From Opisthocomus hoazin (lineage: Eukaryota; Chordata; Aves; Opisthocomiformes; Opisthocomidae), in assembly GCF_030867145.1 (NCBI RefSeq), contig NC_134418.1:3964802-4028801 (forward strand): 64,000 nucleotides of DNA, in the 5' to 3' direction. Both the position numbers and the translations under genes were made by a program. Every line of letters starts with the position of its first letter. Within the stretch, counting starts at the first letter, position 1. A model generated the notes under the pieces. That model saw only the letters and a list, made by a program, of their open reading frames with translations, was not told the origin of the DNA and searched no databases. Below, one piece after another: positions 1 to 12,800 of the stretch.

Positions 1-420
1 GGTTATGACAGAGGACTATAAATCACTGAGTGGTATGGGAAGGGTGGAGAGGGAGAGTATGTTCATCATCTCTATCTGTACAAGAATCAGATGAAACCAG
101 AAACTGCAAGTCCAAAATAAATAAGAGGAGGTGGTTTTTCTCCCAGTGTATAATTAAGCTGTGGAACTCCTTGCAACAGGATGTTACGGATGTAGAAAAT
201 CAGTGGGGGTTCATAAAGCAACCAGGCAAATTCATGGAAGAAAAATTAACTACAGGTAATTAAATATGAAAACACTCTCTGCAGCACAGGAAGCCTCAAA
301 TTGTTGGAAGCTGACTGGATATTTTGGGGAAGTATCTCGAACTATTTGATGTATGCTGACACTCTTCTCTAGACATCCACTCTTGGCCGTGGCCAAAGAC
401 AAGTCACCAGGATGAATGGA
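1..420 (+). mobile_element. Ancient CR1 LINE fragment (3' end), cut by the window edge
   Basis: The degraded text follows old amniote CR1 3' ends. It has a 'gacagaggactataaatc' start, then a 'ctgtggaactccttgcaaca' block (about 160-180), then 'caaattcatggaagaaaaat' (228-247), and near 400-425 a region like the old tail that precedes 'gatggacctt'. It is heavily mutated, so it is much older than the CR1 copies with intact tails elsewhere in the window. Confidence 0.75.
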
Positions 421-3400
421 CCTTCATAAGACCTGATGAGCAGGTCTCACAAATGCTTCACTGGGCAAACGGTCCCGCATTTTTATACCAGAATACCTGA
501 TGGTAGGTTAGGGCCCCTGTTACTTTTTAGGTGTCAGGACTTGCGAGGATGCTGCGGGAGTTTTGGTGGTATGCTGTAGGAGTTTCTCCTGTCTTCTAGT
601 GGATATGGTGCTAAGGTTAATTACTCGCCAGAAGCTTTGTTCAGGTAAGGGTAAAGTCACCTCCACAGAGACCATACATCAAATGGCTTAGAAAATGATG
701 GTGCCATCCTTGTGTGCTTAATATTCCATGCTCACCGTGCTCTCCAAACCTTCGCTCACCAAGTTAAAATACTTCTTTAACCTGCATCTGCAGATCAGCT
801 GTGCATCCTTTACAGTGGGACGCTCAGGACTGGGAACTGAAGCTGTTGTAGATAGGTCTAACTGCATCTATGTTAGAGTTTAGACACTTGCGACAAGGCT
901 GGCTGTGATGAACATCTCATTCTTTTCTTGATCCTAACCCACAAGAGTCATCTCAGCAAGGCTTAGAACAAGCTTTATTTCTTTGTTTGCAGTTTTGAGC
1001 AAGTACGTTTTACAGCTGAAGCTCCTAAGATGCTGGTGCCTTCTTCCCCAGCCTTGTGTGGACCAGAAGCATCAGGCAGCCCGTGCAGCACCTTTAGGAC
1101 CTGAAGGCACTTCCCTGCCCTGATGTCTGCTCAGCCAGAGTGCCGCAGTACTAGTAAAACACAAATATGCCCTCCCTTCCCAGTGCTCATCCCCAGCTGT
1201 GTCCATGACATCTCCTCTCTCTCTGTTGACTGTACAGGCAGACAGATGCTGTTACGGGAACTGATCCACCTGAAAAATGCGCAGACAACAACAACAACAA
1301 CAGCAAGTGTGGTTGTTTGGAAAGCTGTGCTTGTTGCAGCTGAGAGGACAAGGCAATTGTGACCACGGGTGGGGAAAGATGAAGCAGACAGCAATACCTT
1401 CAGCAGGTTTTTCTGCAAAGACTTGGTGCTGTGAAGACACAGACTCAACGTGCGTTGGCGTTTGCACCATGCCACTGGCAAGCATGCTGGTTTTTAAGGC
1501 AGTCGGTTGTGGTGTCTGGTTTCAAGCGTCTTTAACAGGACTTGTGCTCCTGTGAAGAAGAATGGGGGCTTGAGGTGGGTTTTGTAAAACTGGCTTCCCA
1601 GTGGGGAATACGGGGGAATCAACAGGGATGGAAATCACCACCCTGATTTAAGGACGTGACCAAAGCAAACTGGGCCATGAACTGTGCTGTGTGCTGTCTG
1701 GGGTCCACGCTAGCCCAGCTCAACTTGATGACCTTTAAAGGCTGAGCACCTTCCCTTTGGCTACCAGTGGGTGGTCTATCAAGGCAAAGAAAGACGTGCC
1801 TGTGCCTGGGAAGCTCCAGGCTGTCAAGTCTCCTCATGCAGAGCCCGACTCTCCTCCCGTTTCCCACAGATTACAAGGGAAGAGGGAAGTCACAATGCCA
1901 GCACTCATTGTTTTGATGGCTACGAGTCTCTGCTGTGCTGCAGCTGCAAATGAACATCAGCTTCCCCATGTGGCTTCCCTCCACAGGGCCAAGGAGGACG
2001 TTTCGTGCCAGAGGTAGCCCGGGGCAAGCCGAGATGTGCACTTGGCTGAGAGCTGCCCTGTTGAGAGCCAAAAGCGAGAGGTGACTTTGTTCACAAGGTA
2101 AGACATGAGGCTGGTTAGTTGACTTGTTACAGCTCTTTCTGATTTGCAGCTGCAGGGTCTGAAGTCTGGAGAGGAGGGTACAAAAGACAAGTCTGGAGGG
2201 GAAGAAGTATTTTTCTCAGTCCTTGGTATCCACACTTGGGCAACGTCATCCCACTGTGGGCACCGAGTCTCTGAGATGCCTCTGAACATCATCAGGGAAG
2301 CCACAACTGAGCAGCACTGAAGGTGGGGTTTGTTATATCTAGAGGTCAGTCCCAAGTACGCCACTGGGACACACCAGCTTCAGATCAGTGGAGACCTCCT
2401 GTCCCTTGGGCTGACAATGAAATGCTTGGATTCCGTGGTTACCTTCCCAAGAGCTGAAAGGAAACATTTCTACTCAAAACTCTAACATCTCTCTACCACT
2501 GCTCAGAGCAGAAAGCCCTTCTCATTTCTAACACATTAACCTCTGAGGCAGGACTAGCGTGGGAGCTGCTCACTGCAAATGCGGTCCCAATTAGCCTGTT
2601 ACGAGCTAAAGGGCGTTATTGGGATTCAGAGGCGTGAAGTTCATAGGCCACATACTGAGCTGTCTTAATAAGAGATGGAAATCTGGAATAGCTGCAGACT
2701 GCAGTGCTGCACGTAGTGTACTTTAAAGTTGAGATATCAGAAGCCTTTGTGGGAAGAGGGCAGACCCAGTGTGCAGAGCTGTGGCTTTCTATGTGCCCAA
2801 GTCCAAGTTTCACCAGGTAGCATAAAATACTCTAAGTTTGGAGGTTTTCCTGCTTTATCAGGAGATGGACACCATGAACAGAAGGCTTGGGAGTCTAAGA
2901 TCCAGCACTCTGGTCATAACTTTGCTTCTCTTCTCTTTAGTGTGCATAACGTGTCCTGCCCAGTTGCACTAAGGAGGCATCTGAGATAGTTTAATGCATT
3001 CGCTGATAATGAGTTAAATCATCCCTTCGCTCTGGTTTAGCTGTGCTGCTTGTCCAGTGCCCAGGCGGGACATCTTGGGCAGAAATGCTACATTGTGGAA
3101 GGCACTATTTCATATTTATGCATAAAGACTTTCAATTGGGATTAATTTCCCCTAGTTTTAGCCATACGACAGTCAGGTATTGAATCTAAATGTTGCCCTC
3201 AGGCTCACAGGATGGGCTGAGGCTTCACTCCTGTGCTTGAGCCAGTGCTGGGCCACTTCACTGCTTCAGCTGTGGTCTGCATGGAGAAGGTCGACCTTGC
3301 AGTGTCCAGGACATGTGTTTGTGTCCAAGCCACGTCTGAGTTGGCCCATAAAGAGACAGAGGGGGAGGAAAAGGGCTTTTCTCTTTCAACCCGCTCACCC

Positions 3401-4884
3401 TTGGGATTGCTGTGTCGCAGCCTGTCCTGCTGAACTCAAACAGCAGCCAAAGGTCACAGTCTGAGTCCTCAGATGTCTCAGAAGAGGAAGTGCTGTACGT
3501 GCTGAAACTGCCTCCTTGTCAAAAAAGCATGACAAACACTGCAGCTGGTGTTGGAATAGCCTGACCTTGAGTAACACTGGCTTGCTGACTTTGAGAGAAA
3601 GGTAAATGCTGTGTTTGGGTGTAGGAAGGCAATTGCGGGAGGGAACGGTTTGGCTTGCAGAAGAGGCAAGGGGCAAATGCCCAACTGCCTAGACTAGGTG
3701 TATCTCCACTCCACAGGGTGACAGGACAAGTAATGGTATGTAGGTGCCCTGAAGAGCATGTATGTGCCTCGTGTGCATTGCCAGGACCTCGCGGACAGCC
3801 AGGCTGGAGGCTGATCTCCCAGCAGTAGATGTAGCTACTGAGGCTGTCCTGGGGTTAGGGAACTGGTCCCTTGAGCGAGACCAGAAGCCCACCAAGCATG
3901 GCAACGACCATGAGCTGCAGCTTATGATGGACACTGACAGAATAACTTGATCATGGGGAAGTGTCATCCTGGCCCATGTTTGTCAGTGCTGGGCTCATGC
4001 TGGGGCTGAGTAACCTGTGGTTGGGGGCCACACGCAGCCTGCAACTTCCTTCCATATGCGTTGCTGCCGCATTAGGGCATCATGGCTAAAAGCATTCAGG
4101 TTGTAGATTGGCTCCAGCCAACCTAGATGGTCTCCAGCACTATCCCAGCATGTCTTGCACCATCTGCCATGCCCATATGCCCGTAGTTTTGTCCAAGGGC
4201 ACTCAACACGTACCCTGGACACCAGTCTGGTGGGCTGTGACACAGCCCTCACAAGGTCTTTGAAATGAAAAAAAAGTATGATTTCATTTTGTGCACAAAA
4301 GGACCAGGGGACCCAAAAGAGACTTGCAGCAAGCACAGTTCAGAGCGGACATGGTTAGTCTGTTCCAGGCTAATAGTATAGACAAGAGCCCACAGCTTTT
4401 AGCCTGGAGACCAGAAACTGCTTCCTGGAGAGTGTGGCTTTGGCAGTGCGGAGATAGTCCAATTAATTAGATCATTTGTACCTTGTTCAAGGGGCCTGAA
4501 GGAGCTATTCAACCTTTAATAATGAAAAAGTCTACAGCCTTGTTTTACAGAGTAAAATGGGAAGGTCTAAGCCCTGGAGAAAGTATTTAGACTCCACACA
4601 TGTGACTGGCCATATGGATAGTTGACCTGCAAGGCCCTCATTTGCAAAAAAAGGTTGAAACAGGGTAATTGGCTGTCCTGGCCTGGTTTTGTTTGGGAGT
4701 TTCTGTGTGTTATCTTGCAATGGGAGCAGTGGGACCAGTGACAGTGGGAAGGGCATTTCCCAACAGGAGAACGGGAAGGGTCCATGACTCCCTCTCCAGA
4801 GAGCAGCCACAACCACCTCGGCTTCTTGGTTCAGAGTGGATATAGACAGTATGTATGGACATAAATGTACAGCTGGCTGTTGGG
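421..4884. other. Intergenic, no gene or recognised repeat apart from a short (AAC)n run
   Basis: Only short unconserved frames are present on both strands. The one simple repeat is (ACA)n at about 1283-1303. Nothing in it resembles a known exon or a mobile element that I can name. Confidence 0.6.
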
Positions 4885-5273
4885 ATGGTCAGGGGTTTAG
4901 AGTACATGAGATACAAAGAGAGGCTGAGAGAGCAGGGTTTGTTCAGCCAGCAGAAATGTAGGGCAAGATGGTAAGGGTGTAGACAAGGTAGAGGAGACTT
5001 GTCTTGGAAGTGGACAGTGGAAGGGCAACTTGCAGTGGGCACACGCTGCAACACGGGAAATTCCAACCACATACAAGCAAAAAATTCTTCCTCATGAGGA
5101 TAGTCAAACACAGAACCAGAGCACTGAGAGGTGGGGGAATCCCCATCTTTGGAGATATTCAGAACTCAACTGGAGAAGGCCCTGAGCAACCTGAGCTAAC
5201 TAGCCCTGCTTTGAGCAGGAGTTTGGATCAGAGATCTCCGACCTTCTGACCTACAATATTCAATGATTCTATG
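4885..5273 (+). mobile_element. CR1 LINE fragment (diverged)
   Basis: It is recognisable from 'gagaggctgagagagcaggg' near 4918 (the [14 protein letters not shown] coding region in young copies), through the KNFF-like 'aaaaaattcttcctcatgag' at about 5079-5098, to a tail ending 'caatgattctatgac' at 5261-5273. It is 5'-truncated and more diverged than the copies at 17.4 or 52.1 kb. Confidence 0.8.
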
Positions 5274-5710
5274 ACATGTGAATATATGTGGATATAGATG
5301 ACATGTGTAGATACACACCTCAGAGGTGATTACTGTGTGATCTGAGATGCCTCCTGGAGTTATCCATAACATCATCACTCCAAAACAAACAGTGAATTTC
5401 ACTTCTTGATTCACTGCTCCCTTAATGCTCCTTTACAGTTCTTCATTATTCCCTTGTTCCGGCTAACGTAAAATCTGAAATGCTGCTGTGTCCCTCCTGG
5501 GCCCTGTTAATTGGGTCACCAGCCTATTCAAGCTTGAGTTCTTATCTGGCACCATGGCTAAGGGATTTGGAGGGGGGTGAGAGGGGAGGTGACTGCGATC
5601 TCTCTTGGCAATTCTGTCCCCTCCAGCAACAGCAGCAGGAGGAGCAAGCCTAGCTCTCCTGGATTCGTGCTCCACTCCTTTGTCTCGTCTCCATCCACTT
5701 AGAATAGTTA

Positions 5711-5950
5711 GAATCATAGAATGGTTTGAGTTGGAACGGACCTTTAGAGGCCATCTAGCCCAATCCCCCCCCCAGTGAGCAGGAACATCTTCAAATGGAT
5801 CAGGTTGCTCAGAGCCCTGTCCAACCTGGCCTAGAATGTTTCCAGGGATGGGGCATCAACCACCTCTCTGGGCAACCTGGGCCAGGGCCTCACCACCCTC
5901 ACTTCATCTTCTCTCCTGAGGGAAGGCACCAACTTTTTATCCTATGTTTG
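5711..5950 (-). mobile_element. CR1 LINE 3' fragment
   Basis: On plus the sequence begins 'gaatcatagaatggtttgag' with 'ttggaacggacc', the reverse complement of a CR1 tail. It continues through the reverse complement of the AQAAQR-type region ('gggcaacctgggccagggcc'). It is a short, 5'-truncated copy with a C-run at about 5767-5774. Confidence 0.88.
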
Positions 5951-8900
5951 AAGCTGTGAGCCTGCTCTGGCTGCAAGGCAACATGCAACACCCCCCGATG
6001 AATCCCCTACATTTTAACCTGCAAACTCAGAAACCTCCTCCCATTGGCACCAAATGCTCTTCCAAGCCCATGAAAATCCTCTGCCATTCTCCACATCAGG
6101 GTAGAGACTGCTGTTTCTTTGGTGCGGGGAGCTGGGCCCCTTCCTCCCTTGGGAACCTCTGGTTTCTGGAGACTCAGCTGGGGTTATCAGACATAACTGA
6201 GGTGTCTGTCCATAAATGTTCTTCTGTTTTTTTTTCAGTTTGCCTGGATCAGCTTCCTTGTGGGGTTTGCAGTCAAAACACTGTAAGACAGTGCTATTGA
6301 ACACCTTCCCCAATGCAAAGGAAATGATAAGCGTAAGAAAAATGGCAAGCTGAGACTGCAAATTTCTCAGGAATGTCACTATTATTATATCGCCGATAAT
6401 GTCATTAAAGGCTTCTCACTGAGAAAAGCCTGCCTTTTTCTGCCTTGGTCACTATATCTGCCAACACCTGCAACAAATGAGGCGAGGACCTAGCATAAAC
6501 ATTTCTCCACTGCGCACACCAGGGCTATCAAGGGCAACAAATAGTGCATGAGTTCTGCAGGAGAGAAAGACTCTGTGCATGGACCATCCTAGATGCGTTA
6601 CTTCCCAGGCTTCACACAGCTGATGGTTGTGGGCCACTGTCCTCTCACTTCTGCTTCATCTGTATCCATGAAATTGTTGGCTGGACTTGCTAATCGTTGG
6701 CCCTGAGATCAGGAACAAGTGGATTTCTCCTACCATGTTAGAAATGTAGCTTGGTGGGACCATCTGTCTCATAGAAAGGCATGGCTAGCAGATGAGTTTG
6801 AAGGGTTCTGTGCTGTCAGAGTGGGAGTGTAGTCAGCACTAGAAATTTCTTGGAAGGGTACATTTCATTTATGTCCTCACTGGCTACAGAAATACGTATT
6901 TTCCATTCCAAATGGAAATTTCATAACATTTTCATCTGAGGCCATGCCAAATGCGAGTGCTTCCAGATTCAAACATGGACCCCACGACCTAGCACTGTGG
7001 ATTGGAGCTGGTGTGATTCTTGCCAGTTTTAAAGCTTCTATTCCGAGCTGACGGGAACTCTGCTGGTTTCAGATGGTGGCTGCAGGGATTTCCAGGGGTA
7101 AAAGAAGGAGCAGTGACCTCAGGCAGTCCAACCAGATTTAGGTCTACCTGGGCCATTTGGTTGGATGGCTCCTTGGGCTGCCTGGCTGATGGGGCAATGA
7201 AACTCACCAAAGGACAGTCCAACAGCCTGGAGATAGTGTGAATTGGGAATGCACTTGTACCAAGATGCCCCAGAGCCAGGAACTGCCAAGCTTATCCCAG
7301 TATTTGACTAGGAGATATCAGAGACACTTTTGTAAAAGCCTCGAGCTCCTCAGGTCCTCTGCCTGGGATCCTGATTGCAAATCTACAAGTCTGGCTCCCT
7401 GGAAGTATGGACAGGTTGCTTTGAATGGATTTCCTCTCACAATCACATGAACCAGTAGTCACATTCCCAATGGAAATCTGTGTTGTCCAGTGGAAACATC
7501 TCCCTGCCTGTGCCCCAACAGAGGTTCACTGAATGCAAGGTGTTTTCTGTAAAATATTCAGCATTCTACAAATCTGCATATTCTGATGGGAAGAAATGTT
7601 TGTCTAGAAAATTCCCCAGCAGCTTGACTGGCTCTGCATGGTGTGAAGCAGACTTGGGAATGGGATGGTGTTGAGAAACATGACTGCGTCATGATGTCCA
7701 TCCCATCTTTGGGGTGTAACCTCATCCCAGACCTGACTAACCTGCCGCTTTTGGGTAAAGGCTCTGGCTTTCTGCCTCTGCTCCCGGCTCCCCTGTCTCT
7801 ACTGAGCTTGTTTCCATGGATATCTGCCATGGGGACAGCTTTATCTTGGTGTCCTAAAGAAACGTAACTTCTGTGAGCACTCTTTGCATATGTAAGGAAG
7901 AGGGGACTGGCTTCATCTGTGACCTTCTCTGCTTCAACTTCTCTTGAAGCGTTTGACCAACTTCCACCAAATTTCATGGCAGAAGGCTCATGGATATAAA
8001 GCTGTTACAAGTTTGCAGTCAACTTGCACCAGAGCGGGACCACAAGGCAACAAATCCACATGGAGTCATTGGGCATTATCAGCTCTTTTGCACATCAGAC
8101 TACTTGTTCTTGCTCCTCTTCTATTTCTGTCCCTTCAGGATGAGTCTGAATGGGCTAGGGAAGGTCCACAGTCTTTATCCATGGCTGGAAGAAGGAAGCT
8201 GCAGGGTTGTCTCTCTTCTGCCTCCTGTGTGGGGTCCGTAGTAGCTCTCCCTGACTAAGAGTCAGGCTTGGTCCCTTCTATTTCCCCTCTGGATGTTGCT
8301 CAGGAGACCACAGAAGAGACCTACTGATAACTGCCCATGAAGCTGCCCTCCAGATCCTGCCTTGGCCTCCAAGCCCTATGAGTTTCTGCAGCTTTACAAA
8401 AGGAGGAGATGTCAGTGTTTCATGTTAATGAAGCACTCCTGGTTTAGCTAGCCAGAAGCCTATGCTGTGGAAACAACAAATATTCCTGCTTGAAAATTCA
8501 TGTGCTCCTCAAGGGATTGCGGGGACGCTCCAGGAGTAACCAGCTCACGTGTTTGAAAGTCATGTGTCAGTCCCTCCTCCTTCGCTTCCCCACACACATG
8601 GTATTTAACTGGAGTTTTAGGCTTATCTGGCTCTACCGCATAAAGCACCAAATTGGAGGCTAGAAGATTCAAGGGATTCTGGTATGTATGTGACATCATA
8701 AAACCTGGGTTTTGCTAATTGAGCAACGGCAAGGATGGGCTTTAGACAGGATGCCGAAGATCAGGACACCCCTGATGACAAGGTGTGAGCTGGCAGTGTC
8801 TCTTGTCCCAGAAGCATCTCAGCTGTATAAAAGGTGTCAACATAGAAATGACATGTTTTCTGGCATCTGATAAAAAACTTTGCATTCTGGCATCCAGTCT

Positions 8901-9023
8901 CTGCCCTGGTTGTAAAATGGCCATGGCTACCACCAAAGGTAAGAGCCACCTGTGCAGGAGGTCTGGAACGAGCTCCAGGACTCACCTCCCACAAGGGTGC
9001 CGAAGTCGTTTCAGGATGGAGTT
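5951..9023. other. Intergenic, nothing recognised
   Basis: Mixed-composition DNA with no recognisable gene, repeat family or CpG cluster. The longest frames (about 120-140 codons near 5.9-6.4 and 7.6-8.0 kb) have no familiar motif and no splice or start context to support them. Confidence 0.6.
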
Positions 9024-9889
9024 ATAGAATCATAGACTCATAGAATCATAGGCTGGAAAAGACCTCTAAGATCATCAAGTCCAACCATCCGCACAACAAC
9101 ACCGTTCCTACTAAACCATATCCCAAAGTGCCATATCTACACATTTTTTAAACACCTCCAGGGATGGGGACTCCACCACCTCCCTGGGCAGCCTGGTCTA
9201 ATGTCTGACCACTCTTTCAGTAAAGAAATTTTTCCTAATAGCCAATCTAAACCTCCCCTGACGCAACCTGAGGCCGTTTCCTCTTGTCCTATCACTAGTT
9301 ACTTGGCAGAAGAGACCAACCCCTGCCTCACTACACCCTCCTGTCAGGTAGTTGTAGAGAGCGAGAAGGTCCCCCCTCAGCCTCCTCTTCTCCAGACTAA
9401 ACAACCCCAGCTCCCTCAGCTTCTCCTCATCAGACTTGTTCTCCAGACCCCTCCCCAGCCTCGCTGCCCTTCTCTGGACATGCTCCAGCCCCTCGATGTC
9501 TTTCTTGGAGTGAGGGGCCCAAAACTGAACACAGCACTCCAGGTGCGGCCTCAGCAGTGCCAAGTACAGGGGCACGATCCCCTCCTTGCTCCTGCTGGCC
9601 ACACCATTGCTGATCCAAGCCAGGATGCCGTTGGCCTTCTTGGCCACCTGGGCACGCTGCTGGCTCATGGTCAGCCGGCTGTCGACCAGCACCCCAAGGT
9701 CCTTTTCTGTGGGGCAGCTTTCCAGCCACTCTTCCCCAAGCCTGTAGCATTGTGGGGGGTTGTTGTGACCCAAGGGCAGGACCCAATACTTGGCCTTGTT
9801 GAACCTCATACAATTGGCCTTGGCCCATCGATTCAGCCTGTCCAGATCCCTCTGCAGAGCCTCCTTCCCTCAAGCAGATCGACACTCCT
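9024..9889 (-). mobile_element. CR1 LINE, 5'-truncated, with largely open reverse-transcriptase C-terminal frame
   Basis: The tail repeats 'atagaatcatag' lie at 9024-9051 and the copy extends leftward in its own sense to 9889, where homology stops at 'gacactcc'. The minus strand stays open for 203 codons (9809 to 9198). It encodes the C-terminal CR1 ORF2 region, including [29 protein letters not shown] and [17 protein letters not shown]. It belongs to the same subfamily as the copy at 46.45 kb and supplies the bases missing there. As it is 5'-truncated it cannot move by itself. Confidence 0.95.
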
Positions 9890-12800
9890 GGAGTCCATTC
9901 AGTGGCTCTGCTCTGCTGGGACTACGTGGGCTGAATGGTGACTCTGCTCCCAGCTGTGTCCCCAGAGCACTGCAGGAAAGAGGGATTTTGTAATGGAGCA
10001 GCAATCCCCCTGTGCAGACAGCCCGGGATATCTTCGGAGAATATCCTGGTGCTGCCAAGCCCGTTCTGCACCTGCTCCATTGGCAGCAACCTCCAGCCTC
10101 GTGGGACCGTGCTTTCGCTTGCTTGTTTGTTTTGCTTTGCGGCTCCACGTTCGCTGCTGTCCTAGGCAGATTGTCCTGCCCTCTGACCCTGCTCTTCTGG
10201 AGACACGACACATCTGCTCCTTACGCTCCTGGTTTCGAATAGGAGTCCCTTCCTCAACATCAAAATATGCAGCTGCCTGAGAGTGCCAAAGAGGCTTTCA
10301 CAACCTCTTGCATGACAGGGGTGGATGTGGGGAAAGGTGGTGACGTCAAGTGTGGTTGCTGCAGCAACCCAGCGTCAGGGTGCATGCACCCTTTCCAAGA
10401 ATGTGGCTGTGGTGCAGACCTGACGTGGAGTCAGAGCCAGAGTCCTTGGACAGGCCGGGTGAGATCCAGATGGTGCTGGGGTTGTTTGGAGACACTCACC
10501 GAGGCCAGCGCACTGCTGTGGACACGGGGAAGGGATTTCCAGAGAAGAGCTGAGCGTGCTGGGTAGTGACTGGATCTCTGAAACGGCCCCACCTTATCCT
10601 GAAGAATGAAACATGGGGATCAGCACAGTCTTAAACCAGACAAAGCAGGGGGAGGAGAAGTGTGGGGAAGAGCCAGAAAGCAATTTGAGGGGGAACAATG
10701 GGAATCCATGAAGGACAGTATGATTACAGGCTTGACACTGTCCATACATGCCAGCTCTGGGAGTGGCCACCAACTAACCTAGGTATCAGTGGCATTTAAC
10801 CATCAAATGCTCAGTTTCTTGCTGAGTTGGTTTGACCAGACAGGGAGACCCAACGGTGGAGGGACGGCAATAGGCTGCTCTTGCATCCCTGACCCATGTC
10901 CAAAGTAGAATGGAGACCTCTATCTGATTAGCAAAGCTTTAATTAAAAGAAGTTGAAGGAGAGGCAGGGTTGCCCAGCGTGGTGTCACTGAGCTCGTTAG
11001 TGGAGTTGCAGCAGTGCTTGCCATAGGACAGACCCTAGGCTCTGAACAGGTGAGGGATGCTGGCTTATCCCTGTCCTGGTGCTGACGGTGAGGATCCCAG
11101 CAGCGAGGGCAGAGAGAGATGATGGAGCAGCAGGGACTGGTGCTTTCTTCTCCCGGCAGGTTTGAACTTCTGGGTGTAGAACGTGGTTGGTATGGGGAGG
11201 GCAGCACAAGGGAACTGATAGCGTGATTAGACCATCCTCTGTGATCTCTTGCTGGATTCCTCAGCAACAGGTCTGCAGAAAGGTGGTGTGTTGTGTTGAC
11301 ATGGCTGACAGCTCACAAGGGCCATTTGGCTTGGCTATGGTTCTTCTAAGTGCTGCTAGCTGGGACCTGTGGGGATGTGGTTGCAGGGTTCAGTCGGTCA
11401 TACCGGCCAAAGCCTGGCTCAGTCTTGGCTCTGTGTTGGCTCAGGCTAGTGCTGGGAGGGTGATCACTGCCCTTCCTCATCAGTCTGGGAAGCCCATGGG
11501 ACTCATCTTTATACTCCCAGCTCGCATCTCCCTCTCTTTTCTCATACATCATCTTGGTTGCCCTCCTGCTCTCTTCCCATATTCAGACACAGGAGGTTGC
11601 CTTGATCCCTAGACACAAGCTGGGAGGGAGACAGTGGTGCTAGGAATCCGTGCTCATGGGATCCCTTCTGGGCAACAGACCCCTCTTCTGTCACATGGCT
11701 GGACCTGCTGGGGTTCTCCTAACGTGTCCCAATGTGCACCCCTCACCTACCTCATTGTGTGACCCAGTGTGCGGCTCTCAGATGCCCAAGCTATAAAAAC
11801 TGGCCATTGCTTGGGCTGCATTGACCTCACATGGAGATCATCTCAGCCTTGTTTCTCACCCTCTGCCTTACTCATGGCCAATGCAGGTCTCCCTCCACTG
11901 CAGCAGACCCTTCTGAGAGCAGATTGAACTCCTTAATCCAGCAGAACGCTATCCCACTGCCCAGGAGCCAAGAGGATAGAGGGAAATAAAGAACCCCCTT
12001 CTAATGGCAAGGAGACGTTAATTTAACTCACCACGTCTGCTAGACTTGGCCCTTAATCTGAAAAGGTACCAAACTGCCCTCTTGCATACGAGGATGAACC
12101 AGGCAGGCCACTTACACCCTTGCAGAATGCAAACACATCCCCACTGGATAGCAGCCCAGAGGTACTTTGTCTTGTTTCAGTAACGCTCTCTGATCTGTGA
12201 GATTTACTGAAAAATAAGCATATCTATCAAATTACCTGTGCACAGCAAGGAGAGTGTTCAGCACTTTATGGCCTCCCAAACTCACAGCTCGGTTCGGTGA
12301 AACAAGGGTGTGCATCGAATGAGAGAGGTGTGCCAAAAGATCAGTCAACAGGCTTGTCGAGTGCTCTTGATTTCGCGTCCCCCATTCCACTCAGATCCCA
12401 GAGGAAGACCTCCGAAGAAGTCCTCTGCCTTCCAAACACACAACAGCAACAGACTGAAAGGGCTTTCGCAGAGTTCCTTCAGCCCGGTAACTATTAGCCA
12501 GATGTTATTCTTTTTTTTTTTTAATGGAAAAAAAATATTATGCAGGCAATTGATCCGACGTTTCTTGGTGAGCAAGGATAATTAGATCGTCGTAACTATA
12601 TGCTGCGGAGCGCTCTTGCTACTGTAAATAAAGGTCAAACGCAAGGCACTTCCTGCTACTTTTGCTGACACGTGGCTGCCATTTAGTGATTCACAATCTC
12701 TACACACGGCTTGGCAAGCAGAGAGGATTTTTTTTTTTTAATAGGAGCTGTTTTCCACTTGTGCAAGCACAACAAAGGATTTAAAGGGAGCTGCTTTGAT

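Noticed and set aside
1277..1555. Frame with a glutamine run from the AAC/CAA repeat as a polyQ protein
   Set aside because: It is a simple microsatellite in a short frame with no supporting gene structure; the antisense cysteine or valine runs are the same artefact.
9201..9941. 246-codon plus-strand open frame
   Set aside because: It is the antisense of the CR1 copy whose true coding direction is minus.
11791..11803. TATA-like CTATAAAAACTGG as a gene promoter
   Set aside because: No exon, CpG cluster or open frame follows, and such motifs occur by chance.
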